Below, one piece after another: positions 1-6,910 of a stretch of DNA of 41,075 nt (the stretch's first letter is position 1; every line of letters starts with the position of its first letter). The notes beneath the pieces were generated by a model, which saw nothing but the letters and a program-made list of their open reading frames with translations, searched no databases and was not told the DNA's origin. The stretch comes from Acidobacteriota bacterium (lineage in GTDB: Bacteria; Acidobacteriota; UBA6911), in the NCBI GenBank assembly GCA_016933615.1, contig JAFGAO010000057.1, positions 1 to 41,075 on the forward strand, in the 5' to 3' direction. The position numbers and the translations under genes are program-made.

Positions 1-8
1 CTCTTTTT

Positions 9-125
9 TCAATCGAGAACCTGAATACGGACCGTTACTATCCCCTCCCGTATCATGTCCAGCTTTTCGGCCGCACTGCGGGAAAGATCGATGATTCTTC
101 CCTCCATCATTCATCTTGTAATCGG
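9..125 (-). pseudogene. RlpA C-terminal remnant (double-psi beta-barrel tail)
   Basis: On the minus strand a 33-codon frame from about 110 to a TGA at 9-11 encodes the characteristic end of the RlpA double-psi beta-barrel domain: GRIIDLSRSAAEKL, then a tail ending VRIQVLD. In intact RlpA proteins this block is preceded by an NDRGPF-type motif. Here the frame is interrupted upstream by TGA at 111-113, and only an AATGAT-like trace of that motif remains, as if a short stretch was deleted. No lipoprotein signal or SPOR domain is visible. The match to the family is by eye but distinctive. I read it as a decayed fragment rather than a working septal-ring protein. Confidence 0.6.
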
Positions 126-285
126 CGGGACGAATTCCTTAGAATGACACCAGAAAAATTGCAGGATCCGTTCCCCAATCTGTTTCCGATACACGGGCCG
201 CCCGAGAACGACCGCGCGCCCGCATGCGGCAAACGATAGGCGGACCGGAACCGTCGAGAGTGCACATAGATGGGAGAATACGCGC

Positions 286-834
286 ATGTTCCCGAGTCAG
301 TGGTCTTTCCTTGATTTTGTGTTCATCGTCATTATCCTGGTTTCCATTTTTTTCGCCCTGTTGAAAGGGCTGGCGCGCGAACTCATCAGCCTGACGGCGC
401 TCATCGGCGGGTTTATTCTGGCCGTTTTTTTCTACCGTCTGCCCGCAGCCCTGGTCAAGGAATTCAGCAGGACGGAGACGATCGCCAATCTCATAGGATT
501 CATCTTCATTTTCTTCGGCTGCCTCCTGGCCGGGGCGGTGGCGGCCTTCCTGATAAACCGGTTCATAAAAGCGGCGTCGCTGAAATGGGTTGACCGGCTG
601 ATGGGAGGAATATTCGGGCTCCTCAGGGGATGGGCGGTCGCTTCGATCCTGGTTGTGGCCTTGATAGCCTTTCCCGTCCGGAACGATTTCATGGCAAGGT
701 CTGTAATGGCCCCTTATCTGCTCGCCGGAGCCCGGATCGCGGTTTACTGCGTTCCCCAGAAATTAAAGGATCAGTTCAACGAGCAGTACCTGAAGGTGGT
801 TGCAGCCTGGAATCGGAACAGGAGTGCGCAATGA
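286..834 (+). CDS. cvpA: CvpA family membrane protein
   Basis: This 182-residue integral membrane protein has four hydrophobic segments (about 10-27, 30-50, 65-88 and 105-127). The conserved CvpA features are visible: an N-terminal D-F/V-I hydrophobic stretch, a KGLARELISL loop after the first helix, and a WVDRLMGGIFGLLRG block before the last helix. CvpA proteins sit in the inner membrane and are linked to colicin V production and envelope homeostasis; the biochemical role is poorly defined. GGGAG lies about 9 nt before the ATG. The stop overlaps the start of the next gene (ATGA at 831-834), so the two are probably translationally coupled. Confidence 0.85.
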   Translation: MFPSQWSFLDFVFIVIILVSIFFALLKGLARELISLTALIGGFILAVFFYRLPAALVKEFSRTETIANLIGFIFIFFGCLLAGAVAAFLINRFIKAASLKWVDRLMGGIFGLLRGWAVASILVVALIAFPVRNDFMARSVMAPYLLAGARIAVYCVPQKLKDQFNEQYLKVVAAWNRNRSAQ

Positions 835-1070
835 CAAACGCCGGCAATCCGCCCAGGCCCAGGCTTAAGGAGAGGGTTGAAGCCCTGTGCCGGGAAATGT
901 TTGAAAATGGGATCCTGTTTTCCGAAGCTATGGAGTATTTTGAAGTCAGCTTCATCACCGAAGTGCTTCAGAGAAACGGGGGCAATTTAAAACGCGCGGC
1001 CGCCGATCTCGGCATTCACAGGAACACCCTGTCCAAGAAGGTGAACCGTAGGAATCATTCTAAATCCTGA
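831..1070 (+). CDS. Small Fis-type helix-turn-helix protein
   Basis: This 79-residue protein starts at the ATG that overlaps the cvpA stop. Residues about 45-75 form a Fis/HTH_8 motif: FITEVLQRNGGNLKRAAADL followed by GIHRNTLSKKV. This is the DNA-binding module found at the end of NtrC-type activators, here as a free-standing protein like Fis. The N-terminal 40 residues (RLKERVEALCREMFENGILF) are helical and could dimerise. A nucleoid-associated or local regulatory role is likely. Nothing in the sequence identifies its targets. Confidence 0.8.
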   Translation: MTNAGNPPRPRLKERVEALCREMFENGILFSEAMEYFEVSFITEVLQRNGGNLKRAAADLGIHRNTLSKKVNRRNHSKS

Positions 1071-1158
1071 CGGCGTCTTTTTTGCTCTGCAAGGCGGGAT
1101 TTCGCCGCATTGTTCCTCAAGGTGCATTTCCCGGCGGGCCCGCGGGCAAACCGCCGCC

Positions 1159-1182
1159 GGATCCGTTCCGTGATACGGATCC
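1159..1182. repeat. Perfect inverted repeat upstream of phoB-like gene
   Basis: GGATCCGT (1159-1166) and ACGGATCC (1175-1182) form a perfect 8-bp stem around an 8-nt loop, 43 nt before the response-regulator start at 1225. No T-run follows on either strand, so it is not a typical Rho-independent terminator. It could be an operator or an mRNA leader hairpin. Function unknown. Confidence 0.45.
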
Positions 1183-1224
1183 CGCAAACAGGCAATATGC
1201 CTGAAAACAACGGAGAACCCATCC

Positions 1225-1923
1225 ATGGCAAAAGGCCGAATCCTGGTGATTGACGACGAGGCGGATTTAATAGAACTGGTGCGCTACAACCTGGAACAGG
1301 AGGGGTTCAAGGTGCGAAGCGCGTCCGACGGGGAATCGGGATTGAGCATCGCCATACAGGAAATGCCCGAACTCGTCCTCATCGACCTCATGCTGCCCGG
1401 CATGGACGGCCTGGAGGTATGCCGCTCGCTGCGCGCCGACAGCAGAACCTCCTCCATCCCGATAATTATGCTGACCGCAAAATCGGCGGAATCCGACCGT
1501 ATTGTGGGCCTTGAACTGGGGGCGGACGACTACGTGATCAAGCCTTTCAGCCCGCGCGAGCTGGCGGCGAGGGTGAAAGCCGTGCTTCGCCGGTCACTGC
1601 CTCCGCGCTCCCAATCGCGCGTGATCCACCGCGGAGGCCTGTCGATCGACACCGCACGCCGGGAAGTGAATTTGAACGGAACTCCGGTAGAACTGACAGC
1701 CACGGAATTCAGGCTGCTGCAGTTCTTCGCCGAACATCCCGGGCGCGTCTTTTCCCGCTCCGAGCTTATCGACGCCGCTCTGGGGAGGGAGGTTTCGGTG
1801 GTCGACCGGACCATCGATGTCCACATCACGGGGTTGAGAAAAAAACTGGCGGGCTACAGCGCTTGGATTGAAACGGTGCGTGGATTCGGATATCGATTCC
1901 GGGAAGAGAACGATTTCGAATAG
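1225..1923 (+). CDS. phoB: PhoB-like OmpR-family response regulator (copy 1)
   Basis: This 232-residue two-domain regulator has an N-terminal receiver with acidic pocket D10-D11-E12, phospho-acceptor D54 in LIDLMLPGMDG, the conserved T in MLTAK and K in VIKPFSPRELAAR. The C-terminal winged helix covers about residues 130-228, with LTATEFRLLQFFAEHPGRVF and VDRTIDVHITGLRKKL. This is the standard PhoB layout and length. By family knowledge it is phosphorylated by PhoR under phosphate limitation and binds 11-bp direct repeats. It converges on the kinase gene, with 11 nt between the stops, instead of sharing an operon with it. A paralogue lies at 38769-39467; the two agree at roughly 60% of positions by eye. 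Confidence 0.9.
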   Translation: MAKGRILVIDDEADLIELVRYNLEQEGFKVRSASDGESGLSIAIQEMPELVLIDLMLPGMDGLEVCRSLRADSRTSSIPIIMLTAKSAESDRIVGLELGADDYVIKPFSPRELAARVKAVLRRSLPPRSQSRVIHRGGLSIDTARREVNLNGTPVELTATEFRLLQFFAEHPGRVFSRSELIDAALGREVSVVDRTIDVHITGLRKKLAGYSAWIETVRGFGYRFREENDFE

Positions 1924-1934
1924 GTTTCCGAAGC

Positions 1935-3707
1935 TCAAAAAAGCGGGCTGTTTTCTTTCCTGATGGGCAGGATTACGTTGAATGTGGATCCGCTTCCGAC
2001 CTCGCTTTCGACCGTTATCCTGCCTCCCTGCGCCTCCACGAGATGCTTGACGATGGAAAGTCCGAGGCCGGTCCCGCCGGATTCTCGCGAGCGGGCCGCG
2101 TCGGCGCGATAGAACCTTTCAAAGATCCGGTCCTGCTCCACTTTGGGAATGCCGATCCCGTTGTCGGACACCGACAGGACGATCTCGTTTCCCCTGACGG
2201 CCGCGCGCACCTTGACGACTCCGCCGTCGGACGTGTACCGCACCGCGTTGTCCAGCAGGTTTTCAAGGATCTCCTGGTAGGAATGAAGGTCTCCGAAAAG
2301 GAGGGGCAGATCGTCCGGAAAATCCGCCTTCATCACCAGGTTCTTTCTCTCCGCACGGACCCTGGCCGTATCCAGGCACGGATTCACGATTTCGGCAACA
2401 CTTATGCATCGGGCGTCGCAGGGGAGCTGCCCGGCTTCAATCTGGGCCAGCTTCAGCAGGTCCTCCGTCAGACGGCTCAGCCGCAGCGCATGGTCCCGGA
2501 TGATTTCCAGGAACCGCTTCCGGTTTTTCGTGTCCTCCATGGCTCCGCCCAGGAGCGTTTCCGCGAACCCCTGAATAGCTGTCAGGGGAGTTTTGAACTC
2601 GTGCGAGATGTTGGCGATGAAATCGCGCCTCGCGCGCTCCAGCCTCCGTATTTCGCTGATGTCGTGCAGCACCAGCACCGCGCCGGTCGTGGAGCCCTCC
2701 GAGCGCACCGGGGCCGCGGTAACGGCGAAACTCCGCGTCTTGACCGAACCGACGACCACTTCGCTGCGAATCGCCCCATCAACCGTCAAAACTTTCTTAA
2801 TGAAAGCAATCAGGTCGGGATAGCGCACCAGCTCCATAACCGGCCTCCCGCTCCATCCGTTGTCGGCGGCGTCCATCGCCTTGCAGAAGGCCCGGTTGCA
2901 GTAAATAATGCACTGGTCCCTCCCGACGACGGCGACTCCCTCCTCCATCCCGGCCAGCACGGCCGCGGACTGATTCCGTTCCTCGGTCAGGGTGCGTATG
3001 GTAACGTCCAGTTCTTTGGCGGTCCGATTCAGGCTGGCGGACAGGTCCGACAGCTCATCCCCGTGCCGGTCCCGGGGAAGGGGGCGGAAATCGCCTTCGG
3101 CGACCCTGTGGGAAAATTCCTTCAGGCTCTTGATGCGCCCCGAAATGGTCCGGAAATACAGGAGAGATGCGCCCCCGGCCAGGATCATGATAAAGAGCGA
3201 AATAATCCCGAGGCGGTCCCGGAAAGTGCGCAGCGTCTCGTCGAGGTGGTAGAGCGGTACAGAAAACCGCACGACCAGGGATTTCTCGCTGTCGTAATCG
3301 TACCGCTTGGCCAGATACACCAGGTTGCGCCCCAGAGTGGCGCTATAGCGCTCGGCGCGTCCGGAGCCGTTTAAGAAAGCCTCCCTTATTTCCGGTCTCG
3401 ACGCGTGGTTTTCCATTTTTGCCGGATCCTCCTTCGTGTCTGCGAGCACAATGCCGTCCGAAGAGATGAGCGTAATGCGGACGCCGCTTTGCGCCAGGAT
3501 GTCCGCCCATTGCTGCACGGCGGGAGTGTCGGACGAGGGAGGAAGCCACGCCAGGGCGACCCGGGATAAAGATTCCAGCTGGGTATAGGCCGTATCCAGG
3601 GACTCCTGTCTCAGGGCACGGACGACATACAGGCCAAGAGCCCCTATCACCAGCAGCAGCATCAGGAGGTAAATGATGCCTAATTTCCAAAAAAGTTTGT
3701 TCTTCAT
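1935..3707 (-). CDS. phoR: PhoR-like membrane sensor histidine kinase
   Basis: This 590-residue kinase has TM1 at about 7-30, an extracytoplasmic domain at about 31-165, TM2 at about 166-186 and a HAMP linker to about 240. A PAS domain covers about 245-355 and HisKA carries the phospho-accepting H369 in ANISHEFKTPLTAIQGF. The HATPase domain has its N box in LENLLDNAVRYT, G1 as DNGIGIPK and G2 as GGTGLGLSI. PhoR kinases in many phyla share this TM-sensor-TM-HAMP-PAS-kinase order. Convergence with the PhoB gene and the Pst/PhoU genes in the window support a phosphate-signalling role. As the only histidine kinase here, it may serve both PhoB paralogues. The ligand of the periplasmic sensor is unknown. 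Confidence 0.88.
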   Translation of the reverse strand: MKNKLFWKLGIIYLLMLLLVIGALGLYVVRALRQESLDTAYTQLESLSRVALAWLPPSSDTPAVQQWADILAQSGVRITLISSDGIVLADTKEDPAKMENHASRPEIREAFLNGSGRAERYSATLGRNLVYLAKRYDYDSEKSLVVRFSVPLYHLDETLRTFRDRLGIISLFIMILAGGASLLYFRTISGRIKSLKEFSHRVAEGDFRPLPRDRHGDELSDLSASLNRTAKELDVTIRTLTEERNQSAAVLAGMEEGVAVVGRDQCIIYCNRAFCKAMDAADNGWSGRPVMELVRYPDLIAFIKKVLTVDGAIRSEVVVGSVKTRSFAVTAAPVRSEGSTTGAVLVLHDISEIRRLERARRDFIANISHEFKTPLTAIQGFAETLLGGAMEDTKNRKRFLEIIRDHALRLSRLTEDLLKLAQIEAGQLPCDARCISVAEIVNPCLDTARVRAERKNLVMKADFPDDLPLLFGDLHSYQEILENLLDNAVRYTSDGGVVKVRAAVRGNEIVLSVSDNGIGIPKVEQDRIFERFYRADAARSRESGGTGLGLSIVKHLVEAQGGRITVESEVGSGSTFNVILPIRKENSPLF

Positions 3708-3838
3708 AAACCGGCTGTGAGCACAATATACAATAGTTATCCTTCAAACACATACGCAGTTTTTCTTTTAGGGGCCGGTTCGGCCGCCCCCATGGAATAT
3801 ACACCCCCGGAGTTCGCGTGGAATATAATTTTCAATGT

Positions 3839-3866
3839 TTTAGCGGGAATTTAACGTAGAATTCAC
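3839..3866 (+). promoter_or_regulatory. Candidate Pho box before the PlcP-like gene
   Basis: Three six-base half-sites occur at exact 11-bp spacing: TTTAGC (3839-3844), TTTAAC (3850-3855) and ATTCAC (3861-3866). They are oriented toward the gene at 3892, and the last ends 25 nt before its ATG. The pattern matches the four-fold box before pstS. No good -10 hexamer is seen at the expected 10-nt distance, so the promoter itself is less certain than the box. Confidence 0.6.
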
Positions 3867-3891
3867 AAAGCTGCAACATCTCGCCTTTAGA

Positions 3892-4665
3892 ATGTCAGCT
3901 ATGGAAGTGGATTCTTACGATGTGTTGATCCTCTCGGACCTGCATTTGGGATCCAAGATCTCCAGGGCAAACGATGCGCTGCATGTTCTGAAAGAATTAG
4001 ATTATCGGCGCCTGATATTGTTGGGGGACATTTTCTGCGATCTCAATTTCAGGCGCCTGGACAAAGAACACTGGAGGTTCCTTTCCTACATCCGCAAGCT
4101 TTCAAACCCGAAACGGAGCGTTGAGGTCGTCTGGATCGAAGGCAATCACGATTTCGGTTTGTCGGATGTCATGTCCCACCTGGTAGGGATCCCCGTGTAC
4201 CAGGAGTACCTCTGGGAATCGAGCGGAATCCGCAACCTGGCGATTCACGGGCACCAGTTCGACAGGCTTATTTTCAGGAACAATTCGATGCTGAACCGGT
4301 TTATCAGCAACCTGTACCTGAACATTCAAAAAATCGAGCCCAAAAAGGTGTACCTGACGCGGATTTTGGACAGACTGGGGGCGCGCTGGCAACGCCTGAC
4401 CCCCAGGATCGCAAAAAGAGCGGTCCTGTATGGGCAGGCCCATGGGGCCTCACGCGTGTTTTGCGGCCACACACATGAACCGACCCGTGTTGTAAGGGAC
4501 GGATCGGAGTATTACAATTCCGGTTCATGGACCGGTGACCGGCCAACATTCATTACGCTGCGCGACCGGGAGGTCGAAATTCATGAATATAGCGAGCGAA
4601 TTGACGGTAGTGATTCCGGCGAAGAACGAGGAGACGCTGCTGCCCCGGCTGTTGGCTTCGCTTAG
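3892..4665 (+). CDS. PlcP/LpxH-like metallophosphoesterase
   Basis: This 257-residue calcineurin-fold phosphoesterase has every metal motif in order: SDLHLG (15-20), GDIFCD (45-50), GNHD (84-87), HGHQFD (119-124) and GHTH (192-195). True LpxH (UDP-2,3-diacylglucosamine hydrolase) usually carries GNRD. GNHD together with the long helical insert at about 130-185 and the NSGSW stretch near the end fits the PlcP-like branch better. PlcP strips phosphate head groups from phospholipids during phosphate starvation so that diacylglycerol can be glycosylated. A Pho-type box lies just upstream and an overlapping glycosyltransferase gene follows, the classic PlcP partner. LpxH activity in lipid A synthesis remains the alternative. 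Start could be 3892 or 3901; neither has a strong RBS. Confidence 0.75.
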   Translation: MSAMEVDSYDVLILSDLHLGSKISRANDALHVLKELDYRRLILLGDIFCDLNFRRLDKEHWRFLSYIRKLSNPKRSVEVVWIEGNHDFGLSDVMSHLVGIPVYQEYLWESSGIRNLAIHGHQFDRLIFRNNSMLNRFISNLYLNIQKIEPKKVYLTRILDRLGARWQRLTPRIAKRAVLYGQAHGASRVFCGHTHEPTRVVRDGSEYYNSGSWTGDRPTFITLRDREVEIHEYSERIDGSDSGEERGDAAAPAVGFA

Positions 4666-5311
4666 AGTACAGGATTACCCGCTGATGCCGGAGACAAAAA
4701 TTTTGCTGGCCGACGCCGGCTCGACGGACGGCACGGTGGAAATCGCCTTCCGATTCCGGCCGGATCTGGATATTGAAATCATTAAAGGGGGCCTGCCCTC
4801 CATCGGCCGGAACAACGGGGCGCGGCATTCACAGAGCCGTTACCTGCTGTTCATCGACGCCGACATCGAGATCGCGGAAACCACGCTGCTGAGAAGGGCC
4901 GTGGATCGAATGAACCGGGAAGGCCTTCATTGTGTTACGACCGATATCCTTTGCCGGGACGGCAAATTCCTGGATCGCCTTCTTTTCGCGATGAACAATG
5001 CCGCGCAGCGTCTTTCGCGTTTTCATAAACCGTTCGCCACCGGGATGTTCATGATGGTGCAGAAGGCGCGATTTGAAAGCATCGGCGGATTCGACGAAAA
5101 AGCCCTTTACGCGGAAGATTATCAGTTCACACAACAAATAGAGCGAAAACGCTTCCGGGTCATCCGCGGGGGCGTGTACAGCACCAACCGCAGGTTTGTA
5201 AAAATGGGGCACGGGAAAATCGTGCGATCCTTTCTGGCGACCGCAGTGCACCACCGCCATTCGGAATACTTTCGCAACAAAGCCCACATGCGGTATTGGG
5301 AGCCTTATTAG
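4583..5311 (+). CDS. Family 2 glycosyltransferase
   Basis: This 242-residue GT-A fold transferase has the nucleotide-sugar site near VVIPAKNEE and ADAGSTDGT, the metal-binding DxD as FIDADIEI, a GGFDE acceptor-loop motif and the catalytic acidic pair in AEDYQFTQQI. There is no clear membrane helix, so it is probably cytoplasmic or peripheral. The start at 4583 is chosen because GGGAGG lies about 8 nt upstream and the GT2 fold begins directly after it; in-frame codons further upstream lack support. It overlaps the phosphoesterase gene by 83 nt, which implies tight co-expression. From that context I infer a lipid acceptor such as diacylglycerol. The sugar donor cannot be read from the sequence. 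Confidence 0.8.
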   Translation: MNIASELTVVIPAKNEETLLPRLLASLRVQDYPLMPETKILLADAGSTDGTVEIAFRFRPDLDIEIIKGGLPSIGRNNGARHSQSRYLLFIDADIEIAETTLLRRAVDRMNREGLHCVTTDILCRDGKFLDRLLFAMNNAAQRLSRFHKPFATGMFMMVQKARFESIGGFDEKALYAEDYQFTQQIERKRFRVIRGGVYSTNRRFVKMGHGKIVRSFLATAVHHRHSEYFRNKAHMRYWEPY

Positions 5312-5395
5312 AATAAGAAATTCGTTGCATTTGACCCGGATGCGGAAACAGCGACGGGAATATTCCCGCAACAGGGAACGAAGGATATGGATGCC

Positions 5396-5551
5396 ATGAA
5401 CGATACGGATACAAAAACATGCCGCGTCGATGCGGAATTCCCCGGCGTGGAGAGAAAACGGCAGAGGAGCAGGGCATCCGAAAGAGCCCAGCGCGGCAGG
5501 CGGTCGCGGACCCGCCGGCGCAGCATAAAGAAGATGAGGAAAGCGGCTTAA
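5396..5551 (+). CDS. Possible small Arg/Lys-rich protein
   Basis: This is a 51-codon frame (in-frame ATG also at 5387) with AAGGA at 5381-5385, about 10 nt before the ATG at 5396. The product is strikingly basic from residue 17 on (RKRQRSRASERAQRGRRSR, then a TRRRSIKKMRKAA end). Its last codons fall in a direct repeat shared with 9865-9918. Removing one T near 5549 would extend the frame with AKVFEKSVSGVQ, which resembles AKFFEESVSGV encoded in the second copy, so a frameshift is possible. It may be a small nucleic-acid-binding protein, a decayed gene or chance. Confidence 0.25.
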   Translation: MNDTDTKTCRVDAEFPGVERKRQRSRASERAQRGRRSRTRRRSIKKMRKAA

Positions 5552-5582
5552 AGTTTTCGAAAAGAGCGTTTCCGGAGTTCAA
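5531..5582 (+). repeat. Direct repeat, copy 1 (left of phytase/TonB-receptor pair)
   Basis: This segment of about 52 bp resembles 9865-9918 in the same orientation. The 27-nt cores 5554-5580 and 9890-9916 differ at only two positions. Similarity continues to the left with small indels (AAGATGA start, GCGGCT versus GCAGCT). The repeats bracket the phytase-like and TonB-receptor genes. Confidence 0.65.
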
Positions 5583-5619
5583 TAACGCGGGCAATTCTTG
5601 AGAGGGGCCCGATGCCGGC

Positions 5620-6735
5620 CTAATTTCCGCAGCGCAGCCCAAGTCCGTCGAATATTTTCTCCAGATCGAATGCGCTGACGGCCGCATCGTCGTCGATCGC
5701 GAAAAACGCCCCGCCGGGAAACGACGGAAAGGCTGCCTGGGTCAGGGCAACCCCGTCTGTGTTTGCCGTCGAACAGCCCGTAAAAGTTCCAATATAGTTC
5801 AGGGAGTCCCGGTCGAAGACCCGGAAACAGCTCAGGCTTGCCTCCTGGTCGCACGCGATCCAGTAGCCCTTGCCCCCGCAGCGGACCAGTGCGGCCCCTT
5901 CCGGCTCGTAGCGGAAAATGCCCTCTCCCATCACCTCGCCGCGGAACCTGCCTTCGAGAGTGTAGGCGTTGAATTTATTATTCCGTTCGTCAGCCACAAG
6001 GAGGCGGTTCTTCTCCGGATCGGCCGCGATGGTTTCCACCTTCCACAGAATTCCCGGTCCATCCGTATTCCCGAATCGCGACATCATTTTGGACGCTAGG
6101 GAATTGGGGCCTTCCGGCGTGAATGAGAAGCGCTTGATCCTGCGGTCCAGGGTTGCCGCTAGGCCTTCGGTCTGCCCGGCAGCCGATTCCGGGGCATCGT
6201 AGTTGTCCGTGACGTAGGCCTGCATCCCGGGCACAAGCGCGATGCCGTAAGGCCTTTGAAGTTCACCGGCGGCCGTTGTACCCAACGGCTGAAAATCAGG
6301 CAGCCGCAGCGCCTGAAGGCGCTGATTGTCCCGCTCCACCACGAAAAGGAAATTTCCCGATACGGCAATGCCGTTGGGACGCGAGAACTCTCCCGGCTTG
6401 TTGCCCGGATTCCCGACGTGCCGGACAAAAGCGCCGGTCGAGGCATCGAAAACCAGCAGACGGTCCTTCGCTTTCGAGGTGACGATCAGCCGGTTCGCGT
6501 TCCCGTCGCCGTGCCAGACGGCGACGGAGTCCAGGTCGTCGCCGGCATATTTCTCGGTCGTGTAGCTTTCCCGGATTCTGACGGCAGGAACTTCTTCCTG
6601 TCCCGAAGGTGCAACCCGATTATATTGAGCCGCATCTTCCGTCTTCGGGTCGCTGCATCCGATCCAGGAAAGGATTGCCGCGAAAACAAGAACGGACGAA
6701 AGCAGCCGGCGGCGATTCTGCGTCGTCGTCATCAT
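5620..6735 (-). CDS. Beta-propeller phytase-like lipoprotein
   Basis: This 371-residue exported protein has a basic N-terminus, a hydrophobic stretch and a lipobox-like WIGC with C27 as the probable lipidated residue. The mature part resembles beta-propeller phytases: AGDDLDSVAVWHGDGNANR (about 64-82) parallels their DADDPAIW start, followed by repeated blades with FVVERDNQRLQAL and DGVALTQ near the end. These enzymes use calcium-bound acidic clusters to release phosphate from phytate (inositol hexakisphosphate) in the periplasm or outside the cell. The neighbouring minus-strand TonB receptor ends up as its upstream gene (176-nt gap), a pairing known for phytate use. I did not confirm every calcium ligand, so another propeller esterase is possible. 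Confidence 0.75.
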   Translation of the reverse strand: MMTTTQNRRRLLSSVLVFAAILSWIGCSDPKTEDAAQYNRVAPSGQEEVPAVRIRESYTTEKYAGDDLDSVAVWHGDGNANRLIVTSKAKDRLLVFDASTGAFVRHVGNPGNKPGEFSRPNGIAVSGNFLFVVERDNQRLQALRLPDFQPLGTTAAGELQRPYGIALVPGMQAYVTDNYDAPESAAGQTEGLAATLDRRIKRFSFTPEGPNSLASKMMSRFGNTDGPGILWKVETIAADPEKNRLLVADERNNKFNAYTLEGRFRGEVMGEGIFRYEPEGAALVRCGGKGYWIACDQEASLSCFRVFDRDSLNYIGTFTGCSTANTDGVALTQAAFPSFPGGAFFAIDDDAAVSAFDLEKIFDGLGLRCGN

Positions 6736-6910
6736 ATGAATAATAAGCGCTCCCTTATCTTCAGAGACTTTCCGGCTTGATGCCTTGAAACGGCGGCACG
6801 CCTGACGCCGGGACCGATTTCGGTGAATGCCGTCCCGCTTTCATCCGGGATTCAGGCTGCCGAAGCCGCACCCCTTTGATTGTACGAATTTCAGGGGCAA
6901 CGAATATCGG

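Noticed and set aside
2043-3374. A 443-codon plus-strand frame opposite the PhoR-like kinase
   Set aside because: All kinase motifs are on the minus strand; the antisense product is compositionally biased.
3892-4665. Assignment as LpxH of lipid A synthesis
   Set aside because: The nucleotide motif GNHD, the Pho-type box and the glycosyltransferase overlap fit PlcP better. LpxH is kept only as an alternative.
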